The notes under the pieces were generated by a model. It was not told the origin of the DNA, did not search any database, and saw only the letters and a program-made list of their open reading frames with translations. Shown one piece after another: positions 21,308 through 28,779 of a stretch of DNA of 38,668 nucleotides (position 1 is its first letter; each line of letters starts with the position of its first letter). Origin of the DNA: a virus; IMG/VR virus record IMGVR_UViG_3300048834_000523, positions 1-38,668 of that record, one strand, 5' to 3'. A program made the position numbers and the translations under genes.

Positions 21308-22360
21308 TTAACCCGTAAAAAGACGGAGCTGTGGCGATGACTCAAGTGGGGACTGGCGAGTCTGTTGCCGGCGCAGATCGATAGTTTCATTCGAATTGGC
21401 AAGCAATGATTCCAGCGGACTCTTTGCGGATGTAACGCCGTCTTTTTGCAGATGAATGTAACCCATAGTCGTACGCGGGTCACTGTGGCCCATAATCCGC
21501 TGGACCACATGAATCGGCACACCGCCCTCAAGCGAATGCGTGGCATATGAATGACGTAAGCAATGGGAAGTAATTCGTTTTGGGATTCCAGCCTGTTGGG
21601 CAGCTTGCTTGATTTGTCGGGCAATGTGTCCCATATCGCGATGGTGCCGATACAGTCTCCCCGAGTGCGGGCATTTGGAGTAGTGATCGGAGGCAAACAG
21701 ATACCACCACGCGAAGTCCAGCCTCGACGAGGGCGATTTCTCACCCCAGCGATTGGGCAGCGAGACACCGTTGAGGCCTTCGCGCCGGTCGCTTTGCCAA
21801 AGTACCTGCATCGACTCCATTTGGACCCGCACCGGCTCGTGCAGCAGCTCCGGGAACGGAACCAACCGATCTTTATTTCCCTTGCCAGCGCGCACGACGA
21901 TTTGCCGCCGTTCGAAGCTGATGTCCTTCATACGAATGTTGCCAACTTCGCCGATTCGAAAGCTGGCCGCGTACATCATCGACGCGGCTAGTAGTGCCAC
22001 GCCGTGCAGCCGATCGAAAAGGGCAATCAGCTCCGACTGGTCTACCACATCACGGATCCTTTGGGGAGCCTTGGCTCTGAGTGCCGAGACGTCGACGAGC
22101 GGCCTGCCATATACGTTGGCGTATACGTAGCAGACGGCTGAGAACGCCTGATTCTGCGTACCTGCGGAGACGTTCCTTTGGTTGGCCATCTCAGATAGAA
22201 ACAACTCGACAGCTTGCTCGGCTTTGGTTTCACGCCCTAAACGGCGAGCCTTGAAGAAAGCCTCGTAGCGCTGCCACCAGTACCAGTAGACATCGGCCGT
22301 CGAATCTTCTTTGTTCTGGGCCCGCAGCTTTTCTCGTATCCGCTTTTCCATTTCTCTCAT
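21308..22360 (-). CDS. Tyrosine recombinase, integron-integrase-like (IntI type)
   Basis: This 350-residue recombinase carries all key residues: Arg135 (ASFRIGEVGN), Lys160/163 (GKGNKDR), His266 and Arg269 (SHCLRHSYATH), His292 (MGHSDPRTTM) and Tyr301 (MGYIHLQ). The segment FAWWYLFASDHYSKCPHSGR followed by LYRHHRD is the hallmark insertion of integron integrases, with the RHH motif. The N-terminal SAM-like domain (ADVYWYWWQRYEAFFKARRL) is present. Phage relatives of IntI exist, but no attC-type array is seen here. Its partner site could lie in the 700-base gap upstream. It is one of three tyrosine recombinases in the genome. Confidence 0.88.
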   Translation of the reverse strand: MREMEKRIREKLRAQNKEDSTADVYWYWWQRYEAFFKARRLGRETKAEQAVELFLSEMANQRNVSAGTQNQAFSAVCYVYANVYGRPLVDVSALRAKAPQRIRDVVDQSELIALFDRLHGVALLAASMMYAASFRIGEVGNIRMKDISFERRQIVVRAGKGNKDRLVPFPELLHEPVRVQMESMQVLWQSDRREGLNGVSLPNRWGEKSPSSRLDFAWWYLFASDHYSKCPHSGRLYRHHRDMGHIARQIKQAAQQAGIPKRITSHCLRHSYATHSLEGGVPIHVVQRIMGHSDPRTTMGYIHLQKDGVTSAKSPLESLLANSNETIDLRRQQTRQSPLESSPQLRLFTG

Positions 22361-23063
22361 GGCTGTCTCTCAAGTTTATTTGCGCGTTTATCGTGTGCGA
22401 CACGGTTAAAAATGTTGTTCTGACCTGCTTCACTTAGTTTTGATTCGAGCTTGAGCGGGATCGAAATCTGATACGCCGATGCTCGTGCTGGCTGCCGCTG
22501 ATGAATCCGGAAGCTCGCAGCTTTAGACAGACAAAATCTTCCGTCATCGTTTTGCATCGGTTGCGATGCGGTACCTCACCGCTGAGCTTGTCTCGGCGGG
22601 AGGGTGACTGGAGGCTACCATGGCGCACGATAGCACCAGCGGACGAGAGGTAGTGATGGCGAGCACCTGGCGGCTAACCGAGTCCGCAATGGAAGTGGGG
22701 CTGGCCACCAGGGATGTGGTGGACTCGAACGAGATCAGCGGCTAGTCTGAGTCTAACGCTCGTCCACGGCGTCGGTAGGCTGTGCCTTGGTAGCTACCAG
22801 TCATGCTTCCGCCGGGACGAGCCACGGCGGTGAGCGACACAGAGGATGGGAGATGGGCGATCAAACCTTGGCGTCACGATAAACTTGCTAGGCCATCGTG
22901 ATTCGTGCTAAACTACATCGCTGGCGGGTTCGTTTCGCCGCCAGCTCGCTTGCCACCGATCGCAGTCAGAACAACGTGGTGAACCGAAGTCGCGGTAGCC
23001 AATCAACTTTGCACAACAACTCAATCCCCCGCGACTGCGGTTACCACCACCGTTCGTCGTGCC
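22361..23063. other. 703-base region without a convincing gene; structured, possible ncRNA or att site
   Basis: Both strands have only short frames. The region is full of inverted repeats: CGAGTCC (22679-22685) pairs with GGACTCG (22721-22727); inside it CCACC (22705-22709) pairs with GGTGG (22718-22722); TGGTAGCTACCA (22788-22799) is a perfect palindrome; CCGCC (22809-22813) pairs with GGCGG (22826-22830); and CTGGCGG near 22920 pairs with CCGCCAG. It lies upstream of the IntI-like gene, so it may contain its attP or its promoter, or an RNA gene. Two plus-strand short frames are listed separately. Confidence 0.5.
22620..22745 (+). CDS. Possible 41-residue peptide
   Basis: On the plus strand ATG 22620 has GGAGG five bases upstream. 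The frame encodes 41 residues beginning MAHDSTSGREVVMAST and ending NEISG before TAG at 22743. Its sequence looks protein-like, and a good ribosome site supports translation. It lies on the strand opposite to all neighbours, inside the structured region, and could be fortuitous. Confidence 0.25.
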   Translation: MAHDSTSGREVVMASTWRLTESAMEVGLATRDVVDSNEISG

Positions 23064-23429
23064 CTAATCCACCCGCATCGTTCTGATTCCAGGCTCTTGC
23101 GGAAAGAACCTCCCAGCGTCTTGCTTTGCCATGAATCGCACGAATACCTGATCTCTGAATCTTTCGTGCATCCGATGCAATGCTAACGCCCACATCATCA
23201 AACCGCGTTTGCGGTTTCCGCCTGCCATGCCGATGTATCGCTTGGCAATTGGCGTGTTTTGCTCTCGCCAAACTGTACCGTCTGGCATCAATGCCATGCC
23301 GAGGTAATGCACTCGCACACCGCTATCGTGCTGCCAAGTAGAGCATCCGACGAATCGCCACCCACGACCGGGACGACGAACAATTGCGTGAACCGAAGTG
23401 CTCGATCCACCGTTTTCGATTTGTGCCAT
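23064..23429 (-). CDS. Early protein of unknown function
   Basis: ATG 23429 has AGGA six bases upstream and gives 121 residues starting MAQIENGGSSTSVHAIVRRP. There are beta-like stretches (GWRFVGCSTWQHDSGVRVHY, MALMPDGTVWREQNTPIAKR). The middle (AGGNRKRGLMMWALALHRMH) is basic and amphipathic. No family is recognised. It is the last gene of the early operon on this side, with an open frame upstream that is ignored because it lacks a ribosome site. Confidence 0.65.
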   Translation of the reverse strand: MAQIENGGSSTSVHAIVRRPGRGWRFVGCSTWQHDSGVRVHYLGMALMPDGTVWREQNTPIAKRYIGMAGGNRKRGLMMWALALHRMHERFRDQVFVRFMAKQDAGRFFPQEPGIRTMRVD

Positions 23430-23470
23430 GTCTTTTCCTCGCACTCGGTTACGCATGTCGTTCCACGGAC

Positions 23471-23803
23471 CTACTCCGGCCCGTACTCTCGTTGCTCTGA
23501 CTCGTGGCTTTCGCGTTGCTCTATCCACCGCTCAACATCTGCCAGCCGTTTCGCCAGATGCTCAATCGTCATCCTGCCCGCTTGGATTCGTCGGTACGGT
23601 TTGCACCTTTCCAAAATCTCATCGCACGCCGTTTGGTATCCCCGCGAAAACTCGCCCATGTCCGGGCAAAACGACTGGCTGCGAACGTACTTCACTTCGG
23701 CAACAATGCGTCCCAACTCCTCAATGAGAAGCGAAATCTGCTTCGAGCCATTTCCCACAACGCAACCTTCTATTGCTCTCGCAATGTATTCTTCATCTTT
23801 CAT
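23471..23803 (-). CDS. Early helical protein of unknown function
   Basis: The 110-residue product begins MKDEEYIARAIEGCVVGNGS and is almost all helix. The run QISLLIEELGRIVAEVKYVR and the later MTIEHLAKRLADVERWIEQR are heptad-like, suggesting a coiled-coil dimer. There is no signal peptide and no catalytic motif. The acidic C-terminal tail (ESEQREYGPE) is probably flexible. It lies 29 bases after the next early gene and 41 bases before the one at 23064-23429. Function unknown. Confidence 0.65.
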   Translation of the reverse strand: MKDEEYIARAIEGCVVGNGSKQISLLIEELGRIVAEVKYVRSQSFCPDMGEFSRGYQTACDEILERCKPYRRIQAGRMTIEHLAKRLADVERWIEQRESHESEQREYGPE

Positions 23804-23832
23804 ATTCGACTCACTTGTAAAGAAATCCTTGA

Positions 23833-24342
23833 CTACTCACCAACCACTTGCACTGCGCCGCGACCTGTCTCTGACGCGATTCGCAACGCAGAAACCACCG
23901 CATCGCGTTGATTGTTTCTTGCGCATACGGGCTTGCCGTTTTCATCCGTGACCGTGTACTCAACTAATCGCTGCGCACCTCTGACGAACACATTCCGCTT
24001 TAGCGTCCACGTCTTCATCGCCTTATCCTTGCCAAAAAATTTTCTCATTTGATGGTCCTCTTCAATGAACACCTTGCAGACTTCATCAAAGCTCTTGCAA
24101 TTGGCGTATGGGTTTTCTGTCGGTATCGTCTCAATCATGTTGTCCACAAGGTCAATGACCTCTCTGAGCGTGTTGGCTTTTACAATCCATTGACTGCGGA
24201 TGACGCCTTCCATGTTGGACGCTCTTGCTCTTGCGGTTGTCTCGGACTTCTCTAATCCGTTCCGCAGCAACTCCAAAACCTTGATGGCCGTGGAACAATT
24301 GGATGCATCGAAGCACCCGTCAACGTCTTTTGGTTTGTTCAT
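23833..24342 (-). CDS. Early protein of unknown function
   Basis: ATG 24342 (GAGG and AAAA before it) gives 169 residues starting MNKPKDVDGCFDASNCSTAI. A helical N-terminal half (VLELLRNGLEKSETTARARA) is followed by VIDLVDNMIETIPTENPYAN. The end is beta-rich (LVEYTVTDENGKPVC, ISENGR-like turns). No known motif. The upstream frame extends far but has no ribosome site. It lies 34 bases after the initiator gene stop. Confidence 0.7.
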   Translation of the reverse strand: MNKPKDVDGCFDASNCSTAIKVLELLRNGLEKSETTARARASNMEGVIRSQWIVKANTLREVIDLVDNMIETIPTENPYANCKSFDEVCKVFIEEDHQMRKFFGKDKAMKTWTLKRNVFVRGAQRLVEYTVTDENGKPVCARNNQRDAVVSALRIASETGRGAVQVVGE

Positions 24343-24376
24343 AGTTTTTCCTCGGGTGCTCGATGATCCATTGCGT

Positions 24377-25516
24377 TCAGGGGACGCCCACTGCCATCCG
24401 TTGGGATGCCTGATGCTCATCGCCGGTAATAAATTCTTCCAGCTTCGCTTCACCCAGCCGCCTCGCACTGACGGCCAAGATCCTCCACTCGGGAATTGGC
24501 TGCGCGGGAGGTGGCCGCGTGGCTTCACGTGCATCACGGCGTACGCAGCTCCGGATCTCGTCAGCGCGACGCCGGCGATCGGCCCGCAATTGCTCGGCGG
24601 ATTTGACCTTGGTAGCGGGCCACCCGCCATTGCGGATCCAAAAGAGCAGGGCACCCCCTGACAGCCCCTGAGTGTGCCGGACGACGTAGCAGGCGTCGAT
24701 CAGCTCAGAGCGTTTGACGCGGTGCCTGGTGGCCTCCTGGACGGCCATCTTCGGACACTCGCAACCTGCTGACTCGAGTTCCGCGATCAGCTCAGGATCC
24801 TCCTCCTGCAATCCGACCTCCAATATCGCCGCCGTCGCCGTCTTTTCTTCCGGAGACGGGGACGACGGAATATAGGAAATAGGAATCAAGGAAAGACATA
24901 AGGAGTGATTTGCGTTTTTAGCCGGGTTCGTGACCCCCTTCGTGACCCCCTTCGTAACCGGGTTCATGACCGGGTTCGTAACCGGGTTCATGACCCCCTT
25001 CGTGACCCCCTTCGTAGCCGGCTGCATGGAGTCGTGGACACATCCCACCGGAGGGGCCTGAATGCGTCGGCGGACGATACTTCCCGATTCGGGCAAGCCA
25101 TCGTACAGCTCGGCGATTCTTCGACGATTGAGCGTGACGTCGATGCCAACCGATTCGATTTTGCCGGTGCAGGTTTGAGCGTAGATGGTGGAGCGCTCAA
25201 TGATGCCGCATAGCTCCAGCTTCCCTAACGCAGCTTTCACGCTAGCTTCCTTGCAATCCAGATCAGGATCCTCGCACAGCTCGCGTCGCGTGATCTTCAG
25301 ACTCTCCCAGCCGGCGATCTTGGCGATCAGACCAACCAGTCGCCATGGAGTACTGCCGCGCCGTATGCCTAGCGCCTCGACCGCAGCTTGGGCCTGCAGG
25401 ATCCGTTGCCGGATGATCGACCGCTTGGCCTGTGCCTCGCGAGCTGCCTCGGCATCGGCCCGGTCGCATTCTTCCGCGATGCCGATTAATGGTCGGTCGC
25501 TGTCTTGTTGTCTCAT
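24377..25516 (-). CDS. Replication initiator-like protein with winged helix and internal iterons
   Basis: This 379-residue protein has an N-terminal winged helix (TPWRLVGLIAKIAGWESLKI, then a TRRELCEDPDLDCKEASVKA segment and GKLELCGIIERSTIY), typical of phage replisome organisers. A linker with repeated T/N-K/P-G/P-V motifs (KGVTKGVMNPVTNPVMNPVT) is encoded by eight 12-bp iterons. The C-terminal part (AELESAGCECPKMAVQEATR and following) could contact a host helicase loader, as lambda O does. The protein would bind the iterons and melt the origin. No helicase or polymerase gene is seen, so it presumably recruits host replication enzymes. Confidence 0.75.
   Translation of the reverse strand: MRQQDSDRPLIGIAEECDRADAEAAREAQAKRSIIRQRILQAQAAVEALGIRRGSTPWRLVGLIAKIAGWESLKITRRELCEDPDLDCKEASVKAALGKLELCGIIERSTIYAQTCTGKIESVGIDVTLNRRRIAELYDGLPESGSIVRRRIQAPPVGCVHDSMQPATKGVTKGVMNPVTNPVMNPVTKGVTKGVTNPAKNANHSLCLSLIPISYIPSSPSPEEKTATAAILEVGLQEEDPELIAELESAGCECPKMAVQEATRHRVKRSELIDACYVVRHTQGLSGGALLFWIRNGGWPATKVKSAEQLRADRRRRADEIRSCVRRDAREATRPPPAQPIPEWRILAVSARRLGEAKLEEFITGDEHQASQRMAVGVP
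24927..25022. repeat. Eight 12-bp iterons, candidate replication origin
   Basis: Tandem units of the form TTCRTRACCSSS lie inside the initiator gene: TTCGTGACCCCC occurs at 24927, 24939 and 24999; TTCGTAACCGGG at 24951 and 24975; TTCATGACCGGG at 24963; TTCATGACCCCC at 24987; and TTCGTAGCCGGC at 25011. A partial unit precedes them. Iterons within the initiator gene are the arrangement of lambda ori inside gene O. Confidence 0.75.
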
Positions 25517-25531
25517 GTTGCAAATCCATAC

Positions 25532-25807
25532 CTAGAACAAACTCAATTGCTGCCGATGCTTCTGATCTCGGCGGGGCTCTTCAAAACTTTGGCGCCCGAT
25601 CACGGATTCGCCTAATCGCTTCCAGTCGTCGCGACTCCACAGGATCACAGGTCGCTCAGCCGATGTGCTGACCGGCAGTACGCTACAGCCCCACTCGTTC
25701 GAGTCGGCCATTTGCTCCCTCGGTACAAACCGACCAATCGCTACGAGCGTGAATTCCTCGCAGTCCTCTACTTCTCTGGCGACGGCAATGGCATCGTCCA
25801 AACTCAT
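25532..25807 (-). CDS. Small early protein of unknown function
   Basis: ATG 25807 overlaps the exonuclease stop (ATGA), giving 91 residues from MSLDDAIAVAREVEDCEEFT. The middle (FVPREQMADSNEWGCSVLPV) and the end (WKRLGESVIGRQSFEEPRRD) are charged. No family is known. It lies between the exonuclease and the initiator, so it may be a replication helper. The upstream extension has no ribosome site. Confidence 0.7.
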   Translation of the reverse strand: MSLDDAIAVAREVEDCEEFTLVAIGRFVPREQMADSNEWGCSVLPVSTSAERPVILWSRDDWKRLGESVIGRQSFEEPRRDQKHRQQLSLF

Positions 25808-26568
25808 GTCACACTCTCCAGCCAACACGCCGGCAAAGGTGCATCCCTACGCAGCCGGATCAACCGCCTGACGCCAGGCAGCTCGGCCCGGAAGGCCAAC
25901 AGCAGATTGCGTTGGCGATCGCTCAGCCTCGCTGCGAACGGGTTGGCGTAAAATTCGTCCAAAGAGTCGAACGCGGAAAGCACTTCCACAGCTGCTTTAG
26001 GTCCAATGCCGACACATCCCTTGATGCCATCGGAGCTATCACCGGTCATAGAGCGATAGTCCACCCACTGGTGAGGGTGAACTCCGTACTGACTCTTCAG
26101 ATCTTTGGCCGTGATTACTTGGTACGCCAATTTGATTTGGGTTGTGCGCTTAACGCTCAGGACCTGATTGACCAAACCGGCAGCCAATGTTTGATGCAGA
26201 TCCCGATCGGCCGAACAGACCATCGCTTGCATGCCTTCATCCACGGCCGTGGCTGCGATCGTCGCGAGCAGGTCATCCGCTTCGAATCCTGGCACGGCGT
26301 AGGAGAGCAGTCCAAGCGACTCGACCTCGAGACGCAGCTCTGCGAGGCCTTTATCGAAACCAGGTGGCTTCTCACCGCGATGGGCCTTGTATGATTCGCT
26401 CAACTGCTTGCGGAAGCTCTCAGAGTCCCAGCAGACCGCCACGAGCTCCGGTTCAAGATCGTTGCGTACATCCCGCAGGCGATTGAGAAACGTCCGGATC
26501 CCTAGCTCGCCAGCCGCGAAGAAGTCCTTGGCAAACCAGTTGTTGCCGTCGATAAGTAGCCAGCTCAT
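25804..26568 (-). CDS. 5'-3' exonuclease / flap endonuclease (PolA N-domain type)
   Basis: ATG 26568 has GGAGG five bases upstream and gives 254 residues. The N-terminus LLIDGNNWFAKDF carries the first metal site (D in IDGNN). VAVCWDSESFRKQLSESYKA is the arch region, GFEADDLLATIA the second acidic site, SADRDLHQTL the third, and TGDSSDGIKGCVGIGPKAAV the H3TH DNA-binding motif. It removes RNA primers or flaps during phage replication and may process recombination ends. It overlaps neighbouring genes by ATGA at both ends. Confidence 0.93.
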   Translation of the reverse strand: MSWLLIDGNNWFAKDFFAAGELGIRTFLNRLRDVRNDLEPELVAVCWDSESFRKQLSESYKAHRGEKPPGFDKGLAELRLEVESLGLLSYAVPGFEADDLLATIAATAVDEGMQAMVCSADRDLHQTLAAGLVNQVLSVKRTTQIKLAYQVITAKDLKSQYGVHPHQWVDYRSMTGDSSDGIKGCVGIGPKAAVEVLSAFDSLDEFYANPFAARLSDRQRNLLLAFRAELPGVRRLIRLRRDAPLPACWLESVT

Positions 26569-26726
26569 TTGCGCCTCCATGAGGTATCAATCTCCTGCAG
26601 CTCAGCGGACACAACCCTGGTCATCGCTTCTGCTTTTTCTTGAATATCATCCACGGTACGCTGTCGAGCAGCCCGCACGCAGCTGACAATGAAAACCCAC
26701 AACACTTTGAAAACGGCAGTTGCCAT
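26565..26726 (-). CDS. Small single-pass membrane protein (53 residues)
   Basis: ATG 26726 opens a frame of 53 residues whose TGA overlaps the exonuclease ATG (ATGA). It begins MATAVFKVLWVFIVSCVRAA, with a hydrophobic segment at residues 5-17, and ends in a helical QEKAEAMTRVVSAELQEI segment. AAGG lies about ten bases upstream of the ATG. The overlap of stop and next start argues that it is real. Function unknown. Confidence 0.6.
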   Translation of the reverse strand: MATAVFKVLWVFIVSCVRAARQRTVDDIQEKAEAMTRVVSAELQEIDTSWRRK

Positions 26727-26775
26727 CGGTGCATACCTTCCACGCAGAAGACCAGTCGGGGACTTGAAAACTTGC

Positions 26776-26807
26776 TACGTATGAAGTTCGTACAAACTTC
26801 ATACGTA
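26776..26807. repeat. Near-perfect 32-bp palindrome (13-bp arms, 6-bp spacer)
   Basis: TACGTATGAAGTT (26776-26788) and its exact complement (26795-26807) are separated by CGTACA. The arms are the size of recombinase monomer sites (loxP 13-8-13, dif 11-6-11). It lies about 150 bases past the stop of a short tyrosine recombinase. In the minus-strand RNA the single mismatch becomes G-U, so an RNA hairpin is also possible. No strong U run follows, which makes it a poor terminator. Confidence 0.7.
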
Positions 26808-26954
26808 AATCACCCCACGCTTAGGGTGGCTCATCTTCATCAGACAGCGCGAGCATGCTTGTTGACTGCCAGTCAACACGTGCCACCGATCCGCGCGGCT
26901 GGCCGGCCTCACGGGTACGTGGCGTGATTACTGGCCCTATCGAATCACTGAGCG

Positions 26955-27674
26955 TCAGCCGTGTGACTTGCCGCTGAACAGCGACAAGCAAAGCTGTTCG
27001 CTCTGCTGCTTGCGAAGATAGATCTCGGTGGTTCGGATCGATCGATGTCCCATGAGTGCTTGTACGGCGCGAACATCGAGGTTGGCGTCGCCTTTGACCA
27101 GCTGCATGGCTTCCTGGCACGCGGTGTCCCGAAAGGAATGTGACGATAGCTTGCAGCCAAACAATCGCCCCAGAGGCCCTGCCACATCGCGATTGAACAC
27201 ATTGACGTTCAGCCGGCTCCCTGTGATGCTCGGCAGCAGATAGGGACTGTTGGCCATCGCTTCGAAGCTCGCACGCCCATCGGTCATAAGCCTGGTGTGC
27301 CGGCACATCAGCCTGGCGTGCCATGCCTTCGTCGCCTCCAGCAGCTCCGGATCGATCCGTATGACGTGCACCGCCCCGCGTTTGGAACGTCGCAGCTCCA
27401 CTGTATCGCCGCTCACGTCGTGCACCAAGAGACTGGCGAGTTCGTTGAAGCGGCCGGCCAATGCCGTCAGCCACAGAATCGTCAGCCCGTGGCGTCGAGC
27501 AATCAGAGATCCGGAACCGAACCGCTGCAGAAATTGATTGGCTCCATCGGGCACGTGCCGATAGAAATGACCGCTCCATGCGAGGTCCCAAACTGACAGG
27601 TAAAACGTCTCGCGCAGCGCTGCCGGTATCGGCCTGGTGGCCGACCTGGTTGGTTTCGATTTGTCGGTCTGCAC
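26955..27674 (-). CDS. Short tyrosine recombinase (mostly catalytic domain)
   Basis: This 239-residue recombinase has Arg75 (LAGRFNELASL), Lys98 (RRSKRG), His179 and Arg182 (SSHSFRDTACQE), His210 (ALMGHRSIRTT) and Tyr219 (TEIYLRK). The N-terminal DNA-binding part is only about 50 residues, shorter than the usual 80-100, so it may bind core sites with limited specificity. A candidate target is the 32-bp palindrome at 26776-26807. Its place between ASCH and exonuclease genes suggests replication-linked recombination such as monomer resolution, not prophage integration (inference). Confidence 0.8.
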   Translation of the reverse strand: MQTDKSKPTRSATRPIPAALRETFYLSVWDLAWSGHFYRHVPDGANQFLQRFGSGSLIARRHGLTILWLTALAGRFNELASLLVHDVSGDTVELRRSKRGAVHVIRIDPELLEATKAWHARLMCRHTRLMTDGRASFEAMANSPYLLPSITGSRLNVNVFNRDVAGPLGRLFGCKLSSHSFRDTACQEAMQLVKGDANLDVRAVQALMGHRSIRTTEIYLRKQQSEQLCLSLFSGKSHG

Positions 27675-27680
27675 AGTCCA

Positions 27681-28070
27681 TTACCTGCCTTTCCCATTGG
27701 AGCGAGTCCACGCGATCATGTATCCACGGAATACGCCAGGTCCATGGAAGTCCAACCAGAACTTGTGCATATCGTCAGCCGATCGAAAGCCGTCCGCGAT
27801 CGCGAACTGTTCGATCTTTTGAGACTTGCCCCCGAGAACAATCGAGACAATGCACTCCTCATCAAGAATGATCTCAACTGGAATCACCGCTTTGCAGATC
27901 GGATCATCAATGATCTTCTGAGCGTTGGAGGTCCTCAGCCCCGTGTAGAGCTGGATACGGTCACCAGGCTTTGCGTGCTTTCGCTTTCCAAGTCGACGAA
28001 TCGTGTGAGTCTTCTTGCCCCTGCGAATCGCGGGGACGAACCGAGCCTGGAAGTTATATGCGACCATCAT
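27681..28070 (-). CDS. ASCH domain-like protein
   Basis: The ATG at 28070 overlaps the metallopeptidase stop (ATGA). The 129-residue protein has the ASCH pattern: FQARFVPAIRRGKKTHTIRR, then GKRKHAKPGDRIQLYTGLRT (PGD motif), and a final FHGPGVFRGYMIAWTRSNGK. ASCH domains are beta-barrels related to PUA domains and are thought to bind RNA, sometimes in tRNA or translation-linked roles. In phages they often sit among early genes. The precise role is unknown. Confidence 0.8.
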   Translation of the reverse strand: MMVAYNFQARFVPAIRRGKKTHTIRRLGKRKHAKPGDRIQLYTGLRTSNAQKIIDDPICKAVIPVEIILDEECIVSIVLGGKSQKIEQFAIADGFRSADDMHKFWLDFHGPGVFRGYMIAWTRSNGKGR

Positions 28071-28627
28071 GCCCGTCTCTTGCTTGGCAGAATATCGAAA
28101 CCGGGGAAGTACATTTGACGAGAATTGGCCAACGCCGTAGCCTGCATAACTTCGATCGAGGCCTTGGCGTGGCGCTCAGCGATTTCGTCAAACCAGCCCA
28201 CTTCGAAATCGTGGGGCCTCATGCGTAGCTTGACCCTGCCGGCATCGTCCAGTTGGATCTCACCGGTCTTTGGATCTTCGGCAATCTGGATATGAGTCAA
28301 TTCATGGTCGATAATCGCCAGTAACGATTCGTACGGCCAGCCGTTCCACTGGTCGCCATCGATCCACATTACGGCGTCACGACGGCCGGCGACGCGTTCC
28401 TCAAGCTTAGTAATGCGGATGCATGCATACGCATCCTTGCCATGTACCGTGATGGCTGGACCTGTTTGTTCGCCATCTTTGTTTCTTGGACCATAGACGA
28501 CGATCGTCTCAACGCTGACGGACTTAGCAATCGTCGGCTCCAGAAGCCTGGAGTGATAACGCTGCATGATCGTCTTGACTGCCGTCTGCAACTTACCCGG
28601 CGCTTTATCAAATCGCTTTCCAGGCAT
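28067..28627 (-). CDS. Phage metallopeptidase-like protein (HExxH)
   Basis: The 186-residue protein contains LLAIIDHELTHIQIAEDPKT with a zinc-binding HELTH motif. A later RPHDFEVGWFDEIAERHAKA gives the expected downstream acidic/His ligand, as in the phage metallopeptidase family. The N-terminal part (QTAVKTIMQRYHSRLLEPTI) is helical. It may cleave a host or phage protein early in infection. The target is unknown. Confidence 0.75.
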   Translation of the reverse strand: MPGKRFDKAPGKLQTAVKTIMQRYHSRLLEPTIAKSVSVETIVVYGPRNKDGEQTGPAITVHGKDAYACIRITKLEERVAGRRDAVMWIDGDQWNGWPYESLLAIIDHELTHIQIAEDPKTGEIQLDDAGRVKLRMRPHDFEVGWFDEIAERHAKASIEVMQATALANSRQMYFPGFDILPSKRRA

Positions 28628-28743
28628 CAGAGCTCCTCCCGCTCATCGTCGCCAAACACACCGCTGCCAGATGAATCCAGAAGCGCGAGCATGAATGCCA
28701 CAGACCCCACGAACCAAACTGCTACCAGGCCACAACACCACAT
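28627..28743 (-). CDS. 38-residue membrane peptide
   Basis: ATG 28743 has AAGGAG eight bases upstream, a strong ribosome site. It encodes 38 residues beginning MWCCGLVAVWFVGSVAFMLA, one hydrophobic helix, then an acidic tail ending DDEREEL. Its TGA shares a base with the metallopeptidase ATG (TGATG), indicating coupled translation. Function unknown. Confidence 0.6.
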   Translation of the reverse strand: MWCCGLVAVWFVGSVAFMLALLDSSGSGVFGDDEREEL

Positions 28744-28779
28744 GCACGCGTCTCCTTACGTTGAAATTCGAGGCAGCAG

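Noticed and set aside
22803-22901. 32-residue plus-strand frame
   Set aside because: No ribosome site, and it lies in the structured region; likely chance.
22361-23063. An attC array for the IntI-like enzyme
   Set aside because: Only one RYYYAAC-like motif is seen and no matching GTTRRRY partners, so cassette sites cannot be claimed.
24927-25022. Short tandem repeats as a CRISPR array
   Set aside because: Units of 12 bp without spacers, in frame inside a coding gene; they fit iterons.
26776-26807. Palindrome as a rho-independent terminator
   Set aside because: Low GC in the stem and no U run after it on either strand; kept as a recombinase site candidate with the RNA hairpin as alternative.
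26821-27711. 296-residue minus-strand frame
   Set aside because: It is the other-frame shadow of the recombinase at 26955-27674, which has all catalytic residues.
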